A stretch of 64,000 bases of DNA from positions 241,026 through 305,025 of the forward strand of contig DKKO01000001.1 in the NCBI GenBank assembly GCA_002455275.1, given 5' to 3'. Shown here in pieces: positions 44,688-52,351 of this stretch (positions within the stretch are counted from its first letter, which is position 1; every line of letters starts with the position of its first letter). The stretch is from Candidatus Saccharibacteria bacterium UBA6664 (GTDB taxonomy: Bacteria > Patescibacteriota > Saccharimonadia > Saccharimonadales > Saccharimonadaceae). Under the pieces are notes generated by a model. That model was not told the DNA's origin, did not search any database, and saw only the letters and a list, made by a program, of their open reading frames with translations. A program made the translations under genes and the position numbers.

Positions 44688-45353
44688 ATGAGTGCAAGGT
44701 ACAAGCTACGACGATTAATCGCCTTAACGATATTACTATTTGTAATGGCGATCCCTCTTGCGGCGACTTCGGTACCTGGTAGCGATGCGACCTCATCGGC
44801 ACCCGCAAAACAAGTTAAGGCTTCTCAAAAACAGTTAGATAGCCTGGCTGTGAAGGGTCGGGCGCCGAAGACAAACTATTCGCGTGCGCAATTTGGTGAT
44901 GGCTGGGAACTGATCGCTGGCTGTGATACGAGGAATATCATTTTAGCTCGAGACCTTAAGCAGCCTCACGTTAGCTCAACCTGTAAGGTTCTAGCTGGTA
45001 CACTACACGACCCATACACCGGTAAAACGATTCAATTTGTGCGAGGAGCGAATACAAGTGACGACGTGCAGATTGATCATGTGGTGGCGCTGAGCGACGC
45101 ATGGCAAAAGGGTGCGCAGCAGCTCTCCTACACTAAGCGTGTACAGCTTGCCAACGACGCGCTAAATTTATTGGCAGTAGACGGACCTGCTAATCAAGCT
45201 AAGTCCGATAGTGATGCTGCGAGCTGGCTCCCACCAAATAAGTCGTTTCGCTGTAGCTATGTTATGCGACAAATCGCTGTTAAACAAAAATACAGCCTGT
45301 GGGTAACGGCTGCAGAAAAAACAGCCTTCATGCAAGTACTTGCGCAGTGTTAA
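44688..45353 (+). CDS. Secreted HNH endonuclease (DUF1524-like)
   Basis: 221 residues. A signal peptide (RLIALTILLFVMAIPLAATS) precedes a nuclease domain at ~60-221. IDHVVALSDAWQKGA has the catalytic D-H pair, and NDALNLLAVDGPANQAKSDSDAASWLPPN is the conserved second half of the His-Me finger, followed by RCSYVMRQIAVK and a final Cys. Two Cys pairs suggest disulfides. Actinobacteria have similar secreted nucleases. It likely digests extracellular DNA for nucleotide salvage. ATG 44688 is leaderless. Confidence 0.85.
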   Translation: MSARYKLRRLIALTILLFVMAIPLAATSVPGSDATSSAPAKQVKASQKQLDSLAVKGRAPKTNYSRAQFGDGWELIAGCDTRNIILARDLKQPHVSSTCKVLAGTLHDPYTGKTIQFVRGANTSDDVQIDHVVALSDAWQKGAQQLSYTKRVQLANDALNLLAVDGPANQAKSDSDAASWLPPNKSFRCSYVMRQIAVKQKYSLWVTAAEKTAFMQVLAQC

Positions 45354-45380
45354 CTTGTGTAGTATTATTAATTTAGTACT

Positions 45381-45405
45381 TTCCGGCCAGCAGGTCGGAA
45401 TTTTT
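45381..45405 (+). terminator. Stem-loop with T-run: end of nuclease gene or nusA leader attenuator
   Basis: TTCCGGCC, a 4-base loop and GGTCGGAA form an 8-bp stem (one G-U) followed by TTTTT. It is 28 bases after the nuclease stop. A TATTAT at 45363-45368 would start the nusA transcript near 45375, placing the hairpin inside the nusA leader. Confidence 0.7.
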
Positions 45406-45436
45406 CATAGAAACCGAAAAAGAAGGAGGAATACCT

Positions 45437-46561
45437 ATGGAAGACCTAAACATCAAGCAACTGACCTTAGCTGTGCATACAATTGCCGAAGAAAAAAACT
45501 TGCCTGAAGATACGGTGATGAACGTGATTGAGCAGGCTATTGCCGCGGCATGGCGCCGAGACAATGGTGAGCGTGACCAAGACGTTCGTGCTGAGCTGAA
45601 CATTAATAAGGGAACTGCACGTGTATTTGTAATGCGCGAAGTGGTTGAAGAAGTTGGCTCAGACGCTGTAGAAATTAGTCTAGAAGATGCTAAAAAAGTG
45701 AAAAAAGATGCACAAATCGGCGATATTATTGAGGAAGCTCACGACGTAACTAGCTTTGGCCGTGTGGCTGCTCAGACAGCAAAGCAAGTAGTATTGCAGC
45801 GTCTCCGCGAAGCTGAGCGCGAAGTAGTGCTTGAAGAATACGAAGATAAAATCGGTACGATTGTTACCGGTACCGTGCAGCGTGTTGAGCCACGAGTTGT
45901 TCGCGTTGAGCTTGGTAAAGCAGTTGGTATTATTCCACAGAGCGAGCAGATTCAAGGCGAATTTTATAGTATCGGTGCTCGCCTGAAGGTGTTTATTAAA
46001 GACATCGAGCGCGACAACCGAGGCCCACAACTAATTTTGAGCCGTGCCAACGAAGCCTTCGTTGAATTTCTGTTCCGTCAAGAAGTACCTGAGATGGAAA
46101 CTGGCGCCGTAGAGATTAAAGCAATCGCTCGCGAGGCAGGACGTCGCACCAAACTTGCGGTATTTTCTAGTGTGCCGGGCGTTGACCCGGTAGGTACGTT
46201 TGTTGGTGGCCATGGTACACGTGTACAGGCTGTTATGAACGAGATCGGTGACCAAGAAAAAATCGATATCGTACCATTTAGCGAAGATGTAGACGAATTC
46301 ATTCGTAGCGCGCTTGGCCCAGCCGAAGTGGTGAAAGTAGAGCTCGATGAAGCAAGTAAAAAAGCTAAGGTATTTGTTGAAGAAGATCAGCAATCTATCG
46401 CCATTGGGCGAGCGGGGCAAAACGTTCGTCTAGCTAGTCGACTCACTGGCTATGAAATTGATATTGAAACCGCAAGTTCAGCAAAGCCAGCACAGGCAAA
46501 AGCGCCAAAGAAAAATATCGAAGATAGCCTGCTCGATGCGCTAAGCGAATCAGCCGAATAG
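45437..46561 (+). CDS. nusA: Transcription termination/antitermination factor NusA
   Basis: 374 residues: N-terminal RNA polymerase-binding domain (~1-125), S1 domain (~130-200; GTIVTGTVQRVEPRVVRVELGKAVGIIP) and two KH domains (~200-350; VPGVDPVGTFVGGHGTRVQAVMNE, IAIGRAGQNVRLASRLTG). No C-terminal acidic repeats, as in most bacteria outside Proteobacteria. GAAGGAGG sits before the ATG. It usually lies with rimP and infB; here it stands between a nuclease and clpC. Possible autoregulation through the leader hairpin. Confidence 0.96.
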   Translation: MEDLNIKQLTLAVHTIAEEKNLPEDTVMNVIEQAIAAAWRRDNGERDQDVRAELNINKGTARVFVMREVVEEVGSDAVEISLEDAKKVKKDAQIGDIIEEAHDVTSFGRVAAQTAKQVVLQRLREAEREVVLEEYEDKIGTIVTGTVQRVEPRVVRVELGKAVGIIPQSEQIQGEFYSIGARLKVFIKDIERDNRGPQLILSRANEAFVEFLFRQEVPEMETGAVEIKAIAREAGRRTKLAVFSSVPGVDPVGTFVGGHGTRVQAVMNEIGDQEKIDIVPFSEDVDEFIRSALGPAEVVKVELDEASKKAKVFVEEDQQSIAIGRAGQNVRLASRLTGYEIDIETASSAKPAQAKAPKKNIEDSLLDALSESAE

Positions 46562-46581
46562 AAGACTGTAAAATATATAAA

Positions 46582-46608
46582 TTAGCACTCGCTTGACGTG
46601 AGTGCTAA
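46582..46608. promoter_or_regulatory. CIRCE operator (HrcA site) over the clpC promoter
   Basis: TTAGCACTC (46582-46590), nine bases, GAGTGCTAA (46600-46608): exact match to the CIRCE consensus with its 9-base spacer. The -35 TTGACG (46593-46598) lies inside it and the -10 TATACT follows at 46617-46622 (18-base spacing). A TTTTT run after the second arm means it may also serve as the nusA terminator. HrcA binding would block transcription until heat shock. Confidence 0.93.
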
Positions 46609-46684
46609 TTTTTCGCTATACTAGATATATGAATAGACCTCAATCAAACTTGCGTCTATTGTAACAGAGGATAATAATACACAT

Positions 46685-49153
46685 ATGGCAGATGATTTCG
46701 CGGAATTCGTAGCTCGGCTAACCGATAACGCTCGGACGAGTTTACAGCATGCCAATTCGATAGCTCGGGGATACGGCAGTGCTTACATAGGTACAGAGCA
46801 TATGTTGCTTGGTTTGCTGGCTCAAGGTTCTTCAGTGGGCGCGAAAGTGTTAGCCGATGCTAATGTCACCTTAGAGCGTGCCGAGCTTGCGCTTCAGCTA
46901 ACACCACGAAACTTTACCGTAAGTACTGGTATGGTGGGCTTGAGCGAGACGGCAAAACTTACCCTAAAAATGGGTTGGGAGATTGCCCAGGAATTTCATC
47001 AGGATCATTTGGGCACGGAGCATATTTTATACAGTATATTAAGTCAGAAAAATGCCCGTGCTACAACGCTGTTAAAAGACATGAACGTTGATATTGATGC
47101 GCTTCGTGCTGATTTAGAGGAGTTCTTTGATAGACAGCACAATGCATTTCACGAAGAGCAAGATGTAGCTACCACTGAAAAACGCAAGAAGAGAGGTGGT
47201 GCCCTAGAGACCTACGGTACCGATCTAACTGCCCGTGCAAGAAGTGGTAAGCTTGACCCAGTGATTGGTCGCGACGCGCAGCAAGAACGACTTATTACTA
47301 TACTTACGCGACGTACAAAGAATAACCCAGTGCTTATAGGCGAACCAGGCGTGGGTAAAACAGCAATCGTAGAAGGGCTTGCCCAGCGCATTGCTCGCGA
47401 AGATGTGCCCGATCATCTGCTAGACAAGCGAGTAATTCAGCTAGATTTAACCTCGATGATTGCCGGCACTAAATACCGTGGTGAGTTTGAGGAGCGGCTG
47501 AAGAAGGTTGTTGGTGAATTAAAACAAAGTAACAACACGATTGTATTTATCGATGAGCTTCATCTCTTGGTAGGAGCAGGAGCTGCGGAAGGCGCTCTCG
47601 ACGCGGCAAACATTCTAAAGCCAGCGCTAGCGCGTGGCGAGCTTCGGCTGATTGGCGCTACGACACTCGATGAATACCGTAAATATATTGAAAAAGACAG
47701 CGCTCTTGAACGACGTTTCCAAACAATTATAGTGCCAGAGCCATCAATTAAAGATACGATTGCTATAGTCAAGGGCTTGCGGACGTACTATGAATCGCAT
47801 CATGGCGTGAAAATGAGCGATGAAGTACTTGAAGATGCAGTGTATATGGCAGATAGATACGTTACTGAACGATACATGCCCGACAAAGCGATTGATGTAA
47901 TCGATGAGGCAGCGGCCTTGACGCGTGTGAAATCAAATCAAAAGCCAAGCAAGCTTCGTGAGTACACGCGTCAACTAAAAAATTTGAACGAGAAGATGGA
48001 CGAAGCAGTCGCCGCCGAGGATTATGAACGGGCTGCTTTATACAAAACCAGGAGTAGTCAAATTAGTGAAAAGCTCGAGTCGCTCAAACAGGCGTACGAA
48101 AAGAAAACACCAATTACGCTAACTCATGATCACATCGCTAGGGCTATCTCTACCATGACGAACATCCCTGTTACTAGAGTGCGTAAGTCGGAAGCACACT
48201 TGCTACGGCAACTGGAAAAACACTTAGGCAAATACGTTATAGGACAGTCAGAAGCGGTAGAAAAGGTCGCGCGAGCAGTACGCAGAAGTAGAAGTGGCGT
48301 AGCTAGTAGCAAACGACCCATCGGATCTTTCGTGTTCATGGGGCCAACAGGTGTTGGTAAGACGGAACTCGCTCGTGTGTTAGCGAGGGAAGTATTTGGA
48401 AGTGATGACGCTCTGATAAAGATTGATATGAGTGAGTTTGGCGAACGACATAACACTGCCAGACTCGTTGGCGCACCTGCAGGTTACGTAGGCTATGATG
48501 ACGCAAACCAACTTACCGACAAAGTACGTCGTCAACCGTATAGCGTGGTGCTATTTGATGAAATTGAAAAAGCGCACCCAGACGTATTTCAAGTTTTGCT
48601 ACAACTACTTGAAGACGGTACAGTTACTGATAGCAAGGGAAGGCATGTTGATTTTACGAACACTATCATAATCCTCACGAGTAACGTTGGAGCTGAAGCA
48701 ATGATGAAAGAGTCAAGTCTTGGTTTTTATGCTCAGACGGCCAAAGATCGTGATGAATTGGCGTCAGTGCATGAATCTAACTCTCAAATAGCGAACCAAG
48801 CTCTTGAGAAAATTATGCGCCCGGAGCTTATTAATCGATTTGATGCAATTGTAACGTTCAAGGCACTGACCAAGCGCGAAGTAGGCAAAATATTTGATAA
48901 CCTACTAAAAGAGCTGCAAGACCGATTAATACACAAAGGTATTCATCTTGTTGTTACACCCGCGCTGAAGAAACATATTATCGCGGTAGGTCATGATGAG
49001 AAATATGGAGCTCGACCTCTTCGAAGAGCGCTTCAGGACGAACTGGAACATCCAATTGCAGACGGAATTTTAGCAGGAATGTTTGACAAAGGCACTGTCC
49101 TCAGTGCAAGCTTAGAGCAGGGTACTGTAAAACTTAATGTCATCAAAGAGTAA
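46685..49153 (+). CDS. clpC: ATP-dependent Clp protease ATP-binding subunit ClpC
   Basis: 822 residues. Order: two Clp N repeats (~1-150), AAA+ 1 (GEPGVGKTAIVEGLAQ, Walker B VFIDELHLLVGAG), a UVR-like middle region (MDEAVAAEDYERAALYKTR), AAA+ 2 (GPTGVGKTELARVLA) and a ClpB-like small D2 domain. It unfolds proteins for ClpP or alone. The UVR motif supports ClpC over ClpA/ClpB. A GAGG precedes ATG. CIRCE puts it under HrcA heat-shock control. Confidence 0.95.
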   Translation: MADDFAEFVARLTDNARTSLQHANSIARGYGSAYIGTEHMLLGLLAQGSSVGAKVLADANVTLERAELALQLTPRNFTVSTGMVGLSETAKLTLKMGWEIAQEFHQDHLGTEHILYSILSQKNARATTLLKDMNVDIDALRADLEEFFDRQHNAFHEEQDVATTEKRKKRGGALETYGTDLTARARSGKLDPVIGRDAQQERLITILTRRTKNNPVLIGEPGVGKTAIVEGLAQRIAREDVPDHLLDKRVIQLDLTSMIAGTKYRGEFEERLKKVVGELKQSNNTIVFIDELHLLVGAGAAEGALDAANILKPALARGELRLIGATTLDEYRKYIEKDSALERRFQTIIVPEPSIKDTIAIVKGLRTYYESHHGVKMSDEVLEDAVYMADRYVTERYMPDKAIDVIDEAAALTRVKSNQKPSKLREYTRQLKNLNEKMDEAVAAEDYERAALYKTRSSQISEKLESLKQAYEKKTPITLTHDHIARAISTMTNIPVTRVRKSEAHLLRQLEKHLGKYVIGQSEAVEKVARAVRRSRSGVASSKRPIGSFVFMGPTGVGKTELARVLAREVFGSDDALIKIDMSEFGERHNTARLVGAPAGYVGYDDANQLTDKVRRQPYSVVLFDEIEKAHPDVFQVLLQLLEDGTVTDSKGRHVDFTNTIIILTSNVGAEAMMKESSLGFYAQTAKDRDELASVHESNSQIANQALEKIMRPELINRFDAIVTFKALTKREVGKIFDNLLKELQDRLIHKGIHLVVTPALKKHIIAVGHDEKYGARPLRRALQDELEHPIADGILAGMFDKGTVLSASLEQGTVKLNVIKE

Positions 49154-50132
49154 AATCGCTCAACTATTCTCGGGCTGGCTGGCGACGGTTGTATTTTTTG
49201 GATTGCTTGCCGGGGTTTGGTTTAATCGGCAATATATTATTGACCTAGTACGCTTCACGCAGTTTGAGCCTTCCGCGGCAATTGCTAGCCTATCAAAAGA
49301 TACAACGCTCACAGACCAAGGAAAGTTCTATTTTTACGCAAGCCAGCCCGTGCTAGCTACAAACAAGAGCTTTAACCATCACTGCGAACGCAAAGAGGCC
49401 GATAGCCCAATATTGGGCTGCTACGTGAACCAGCAAGTTTATATCTTTGAAGTAAATGACACGCGACTTGATGGAATCGAAGAAGTAACCGCGGCTCATG
49501 AAATGCTTCATGCTGTATACGAAAGACTAAGTCAGTCTGAGAAAGATCGGTTAGGGCCTCTACTTGAGAAGGCATACGAAAAGAATGCAACGAAGGAGCT
49601 AAAACAGCGCATGGCTTATTATGCCAAGGCTGAACCTGGTGAGCGCGAGAATGAACTTCATTCAATATTAGGTACGGAATTTTCTGACCTAGGTAATGAG
49701 CTTGAACAATATTACGGTAAATACTTTGCTAACCGTGGAGCTATTGTAAAGATGAACACGAGTGTCGATAGTGTGTTCCGAAAACTGGCAGCGCAAGCAG
49801 ACACCTTGGCGGCAGAATTAAATAAACTGATTGATAGTATTAATGCAGGGTCTGCGAATTACAATAAAAGCATAGAAGCGCTCAACGCCGATATTGTGGC
49901 CTTTAACGCTCGAGCAGAGCAGTCAAACGGTTTTTCATCTGAGGCTCAATTCAATGCCGAAAGAAACGCGCTAATCGCTCGCAGCAACCAGCTTGAGTCT
50001 CTGCGTCAACAAATTAATGCAAAAGTAGACAAGTACGAAAGTCTTCGAGTAAAACTGCAAGCTGTTGCCAGTGAATCTGATTCACTCAATCGCAGCATAG
50101 ATAGCACGCTCGATGAAGCTCCTAAGATATAA
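49137..50132 (+). CDS. Membrane-anchored HExxH protein with long coiled coil
   Basis: 331 residues. One N-terminal membrane helix (~12-32) precedes a globular part containing VTAAHEMLHAVYERLSQSEKDRL, an HExxH zinc-metalloprotease-like motif, with two cysteines before it. The C-terminal ~130 residues form coiled coil (AAELNKLIDSINAGSANYNKSIEALNADIV). Not assigned to a named family. Start overlaps the end of clpC by 17 bases, so translation is coupled and it may act with stress proteolysis. Its stop codon forms part of the radA -10. Confidence 0.7.
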   Translation: MSSKSKIAQLFSGWLATVVFFGLLAGVWFNRQYIIDLVRFTQFEPSAAIASLSKDTTLTDQGKFYFYASQPVLATNKSFNHHCERKEADSPILGCYVNQQVYIFEVNDTRLDGIEEVTAAHEMLHAVYERLSQSEKDRLGPLLEKAYEKNATKELKQRMAYYAKAEPGERENELHSILGTEFSDLGNELEQYYGKYFANRGAIVKMNTSVDSVFRKLAAQADTLAAELNKLIDSINAGSANYNKSIEALNADIVAFNARAEQSNGFSSEAQFNAERNALIARSNQLESLRQQINAKVDKYESLRVKLQAVASESDSLNRSIDSTLDEAPKI

Positions 50133-50141
50133 TATCTATAT

Positions 50142-51491
50142 ATGGCAAAAACTAAGACTCAATTTGTATGTGGCAACTGCGCTGCTCGGTACCCAAAATG
50201 GACAGGTAAGTGCGAAAACTGCGGTGAATGGAATACACTGGTTGAAGAGGTCATTGCGGGCGGTAGCTCAGTGTTGGCCAAAAGTACCACCAAAGGATCT
50301 TTGCTAAAAGCGCAAACAATCGGCTCTATCGAAGGTGAAGAATTATCAAAACGCATGTCGACGTCTTTCTCGGATCTAGATGCAGTTTTGGGTGGAGGGA
50401 TACTGCCGGCGGGCGTAATGTTGCTTGCGGGTCAGCCAGGAATCGGAAAAAGTACATTGCTTTTGCAGGTTGCAGATGCGGTGGCACGCAATCAATCTGT
50501 ACTGTATGTAAGTGGCGAAGAAAGTGCTCACCAAGTGAAGCTACGGGCTACGAGACTAGGTGCTCATACCTCCAGTGAACTCCATTTTGTCAGTAGCACC
50601 AGTGCAGATGATATAGCAGCAACGATTCGTAGCGGCAGCTATAAACTCGTTATTATAGATTCTATCCAAACCCTAAGCCTAGAGGACATTACAAGTGCCC
50701 CAGGTACGGTAAGCCAAATTACGAACGCCTCAAACGCTATCATACGAGCTGCAAAGGCTTCTGGAGCTGCGGTAATACTTGTAGGACACGTTACAAAAGA
50801 AGGAAGCATCGCGGGGCCTAAAATACTTGAGCATTTGGTTGATGTGGTACTTCAGTTCGAGGGTGACCGCTACGGTGGTTTCAAAATTGTACGCGCGAGT
50901 AAAAATCGCTACGGTTCTACGAATGAGGCTGCATTATTTGAAATGAATGATAACGGGCTACAGTTAGTAACTAACCCATCAGCCGCGCTCTTGGCGGAGC
51001 GGCAAAATGCTGACGGCTCGGTAGTGCTGGCGACCATGGAAGGAACGCGGCCACTTCTAGTAGAAATTCAGGCCTTGGTTAATCCTACTAACTTTGGTTA
51101 TCCAAAGCGTACTGCTAGCGGTTTCGACCTCAACCGACTTAACCTGATCGTTGCCGTACTTGAGCGACGTACCAAGCTACAGCTGTCTGATAAAGATATA
51201 TACGTGAACGTTGTTGGCGGTCTGCGACTGGCGGATCCTGCGGCCGATCTAGCGGTTTGCATGGCTATCGCTAGTGCCGCTGCCGAACGTAAACTCGAGG
51301 ACAACACCGTTGTATTTGGAGAGATTGGGCTTGGCGGTGAAGTGCGGTCTGTCTCTACACCTGCGAGACGGGTTGAAGAAGCCAAGAAATTAGGCTTCAA
51401 ACACATTATCGGTCCTGCGACTGCATCAAACCAGGGAGTTACGACGCCTGTAAAAGATCTCAGGCAGGCCTTGATTGATTATTTGAAATGA
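50142..51491 (+). CDS. radA: DNA repair protein RadA
   Basis: 449 residues. N-terminal zinc finger CGNCAARYPKWTGKCENCGEW, RecA-like ATPase with Walker A GQPGIGKSTLLLQVA, the RadA-specific KNRYGSTNE motif, and a C-terminal Lon-like domain. It promotes branch migration in recombination. TATAAT (50128-50133) overlaps the preceding stop codon and is eight bases before ATG 50142. Confidence 0.97.
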   Translation: MAKTKTQFVCGNCAARYPKWTGKCENCGEWNTLVEEVIAGGSSVLAKSTTKGSLLKAQTIGSIEGEELSKRMSTSFSDLDAVLGGGILPAGVMLLAGQPGIGKSTLLLQVADAVARNQSVLYVSGEESAHQVKLRATRLGAHTSSELHFVSSTSADDIAATIRSGSYKLVIIDSIQTLSLEDITSAPGTVSQITNASNAIIRAAKASGAAVILVGHVTKEGSIAGPKILEHLVDVVLQFEGDRYGGFKIVRASKNRYGSTNEAALFEMNDNGLQLVTNPSAALLAERQNADGSVVLATMEGTRPLLVEIQALVNPTNFGYPKRTASGFDLNRLNLIVAVLERRTKLQLSDKDIYVNVVGGLRLADPAADLAVCMAIASAAAERKLEDNTVVFGEIGLGGEVRSVSTPARRVEEAKKLGFKHIIGPATASNQGVTTPVKDLRQALIDYLK

Positions 51492-51507
51492 AAGGAAAAC
51501 AGTAAAA

Positions 51508-52335
51508 ATGATAGATTATGTAACGATTATACTGCTAGTTTTAGTGATGGCTCAGTTGGGCTATCTTATGACCGAATCAAGCAGACGAACTAAGCGATCG
51601 CACAAATCGCGGCCGTTATTTATCGACACATCAGTACTTATGGATGGTCGGATTGTGCAAATTGCCGCAACAGGTTTTATTAGTGAGCGGCTAGTCATAC
51701 CCCGTAGTGTTGTAGCTGAGCTGCAGCTACTCGCTGATGCATCTGACAATGATCGGCGAGCCAGGGCGCGAAGCGGACTTGATAATATAAAACAGCTTCA
51801 AGCACTAGAGCATGTAAAAGTTGAAATGCTGACAGACGGTGAGACAAATTCCGCAGGAGTCGACGGTCGCTTGCTCGAACTTGCGAAGAAATATGATGGT
51901 TTCGTTTGTACTCTCGATTTCAACCTCAATAAAGTCGCGGCGGTAGATAATATAAAGGTGCTGAATATAAATGAACTAGCCCAAGGATTGCGGCTCGCAT
52001 TTTTGCCAGGCGAAGTGCTTAGTCTCGAATTACTACAGAAAGGTAATGACAACACCCAAGGTGTCGGTTATTTGAGCGATGGTACGATGGTGGTGGTGGA
52101 TCAAGGCGCCAAGCTAATCGGTCAAACTGTTCAGGTAGAGTGCGTACGCAACCTGCAGACTGCAGCTGGCCGTATGATATTTGCAAAAGTTGTTTCACCG
52201 AAACAGCAGCAAAAACCTCACCACAAAAGTAACGGTCGGAAACAACCGTCTAGCCGTAAAACGCAGCAATCAAAGCAAACAAAATCGTCAACCCCTGAAG
52301 ATAGTTTACTGCAGCTCGTTGATAGGCAGCGCTAG
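51508..52335 (+). CDS. Membrane-anchored PIN-TRAM protein (YacL-like)
   Basis: 275 residues: a short N-terminal membrane helix, PIN domain (~35-150; FIDTSVLMDGRI, IPRSVVAELQLLAD, CTLDFNLNKVA) with the acidic nuclease residues, and a TRAM domain (~165-235; GVGYLSDGTMVVVDQGAKLIGQTVQV), then a Lys/Gln/Ser-rich tail. It is shorter than typical YacL, with fewer membrane helices. Likely RNA-processing enzyme. GAAAGG precedes ATG; it follows radA by 16 bases. Confidence 0.88.
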   Translation: MIDYVTIILLVLVMAQLGYLMTESSRRTKRSHKSRPLFIDTSVLMDGRIVQIAATGFISERLVIPRSVVAELQLLADASDNDRRARARSGLDNIKQLQALEHVKVEMLTDGETNSAGVDGRLLELAKKYDGFVCTLDFNLNKVAAVDNIKVLNINELAQGLRLAFLPGEVLSLELLQKGNDNTQGVGYLSDGTMVVVDQGAKLIGQTVQVECVRNLQTAAGRMIFAKVVSPKQQQKPHHKSNGRKQPSSRKTQQSKQTKSSTPEDSLLQLVDRQR

Positions 52336-52351
52336 AGTAGAAGCCTTATAT

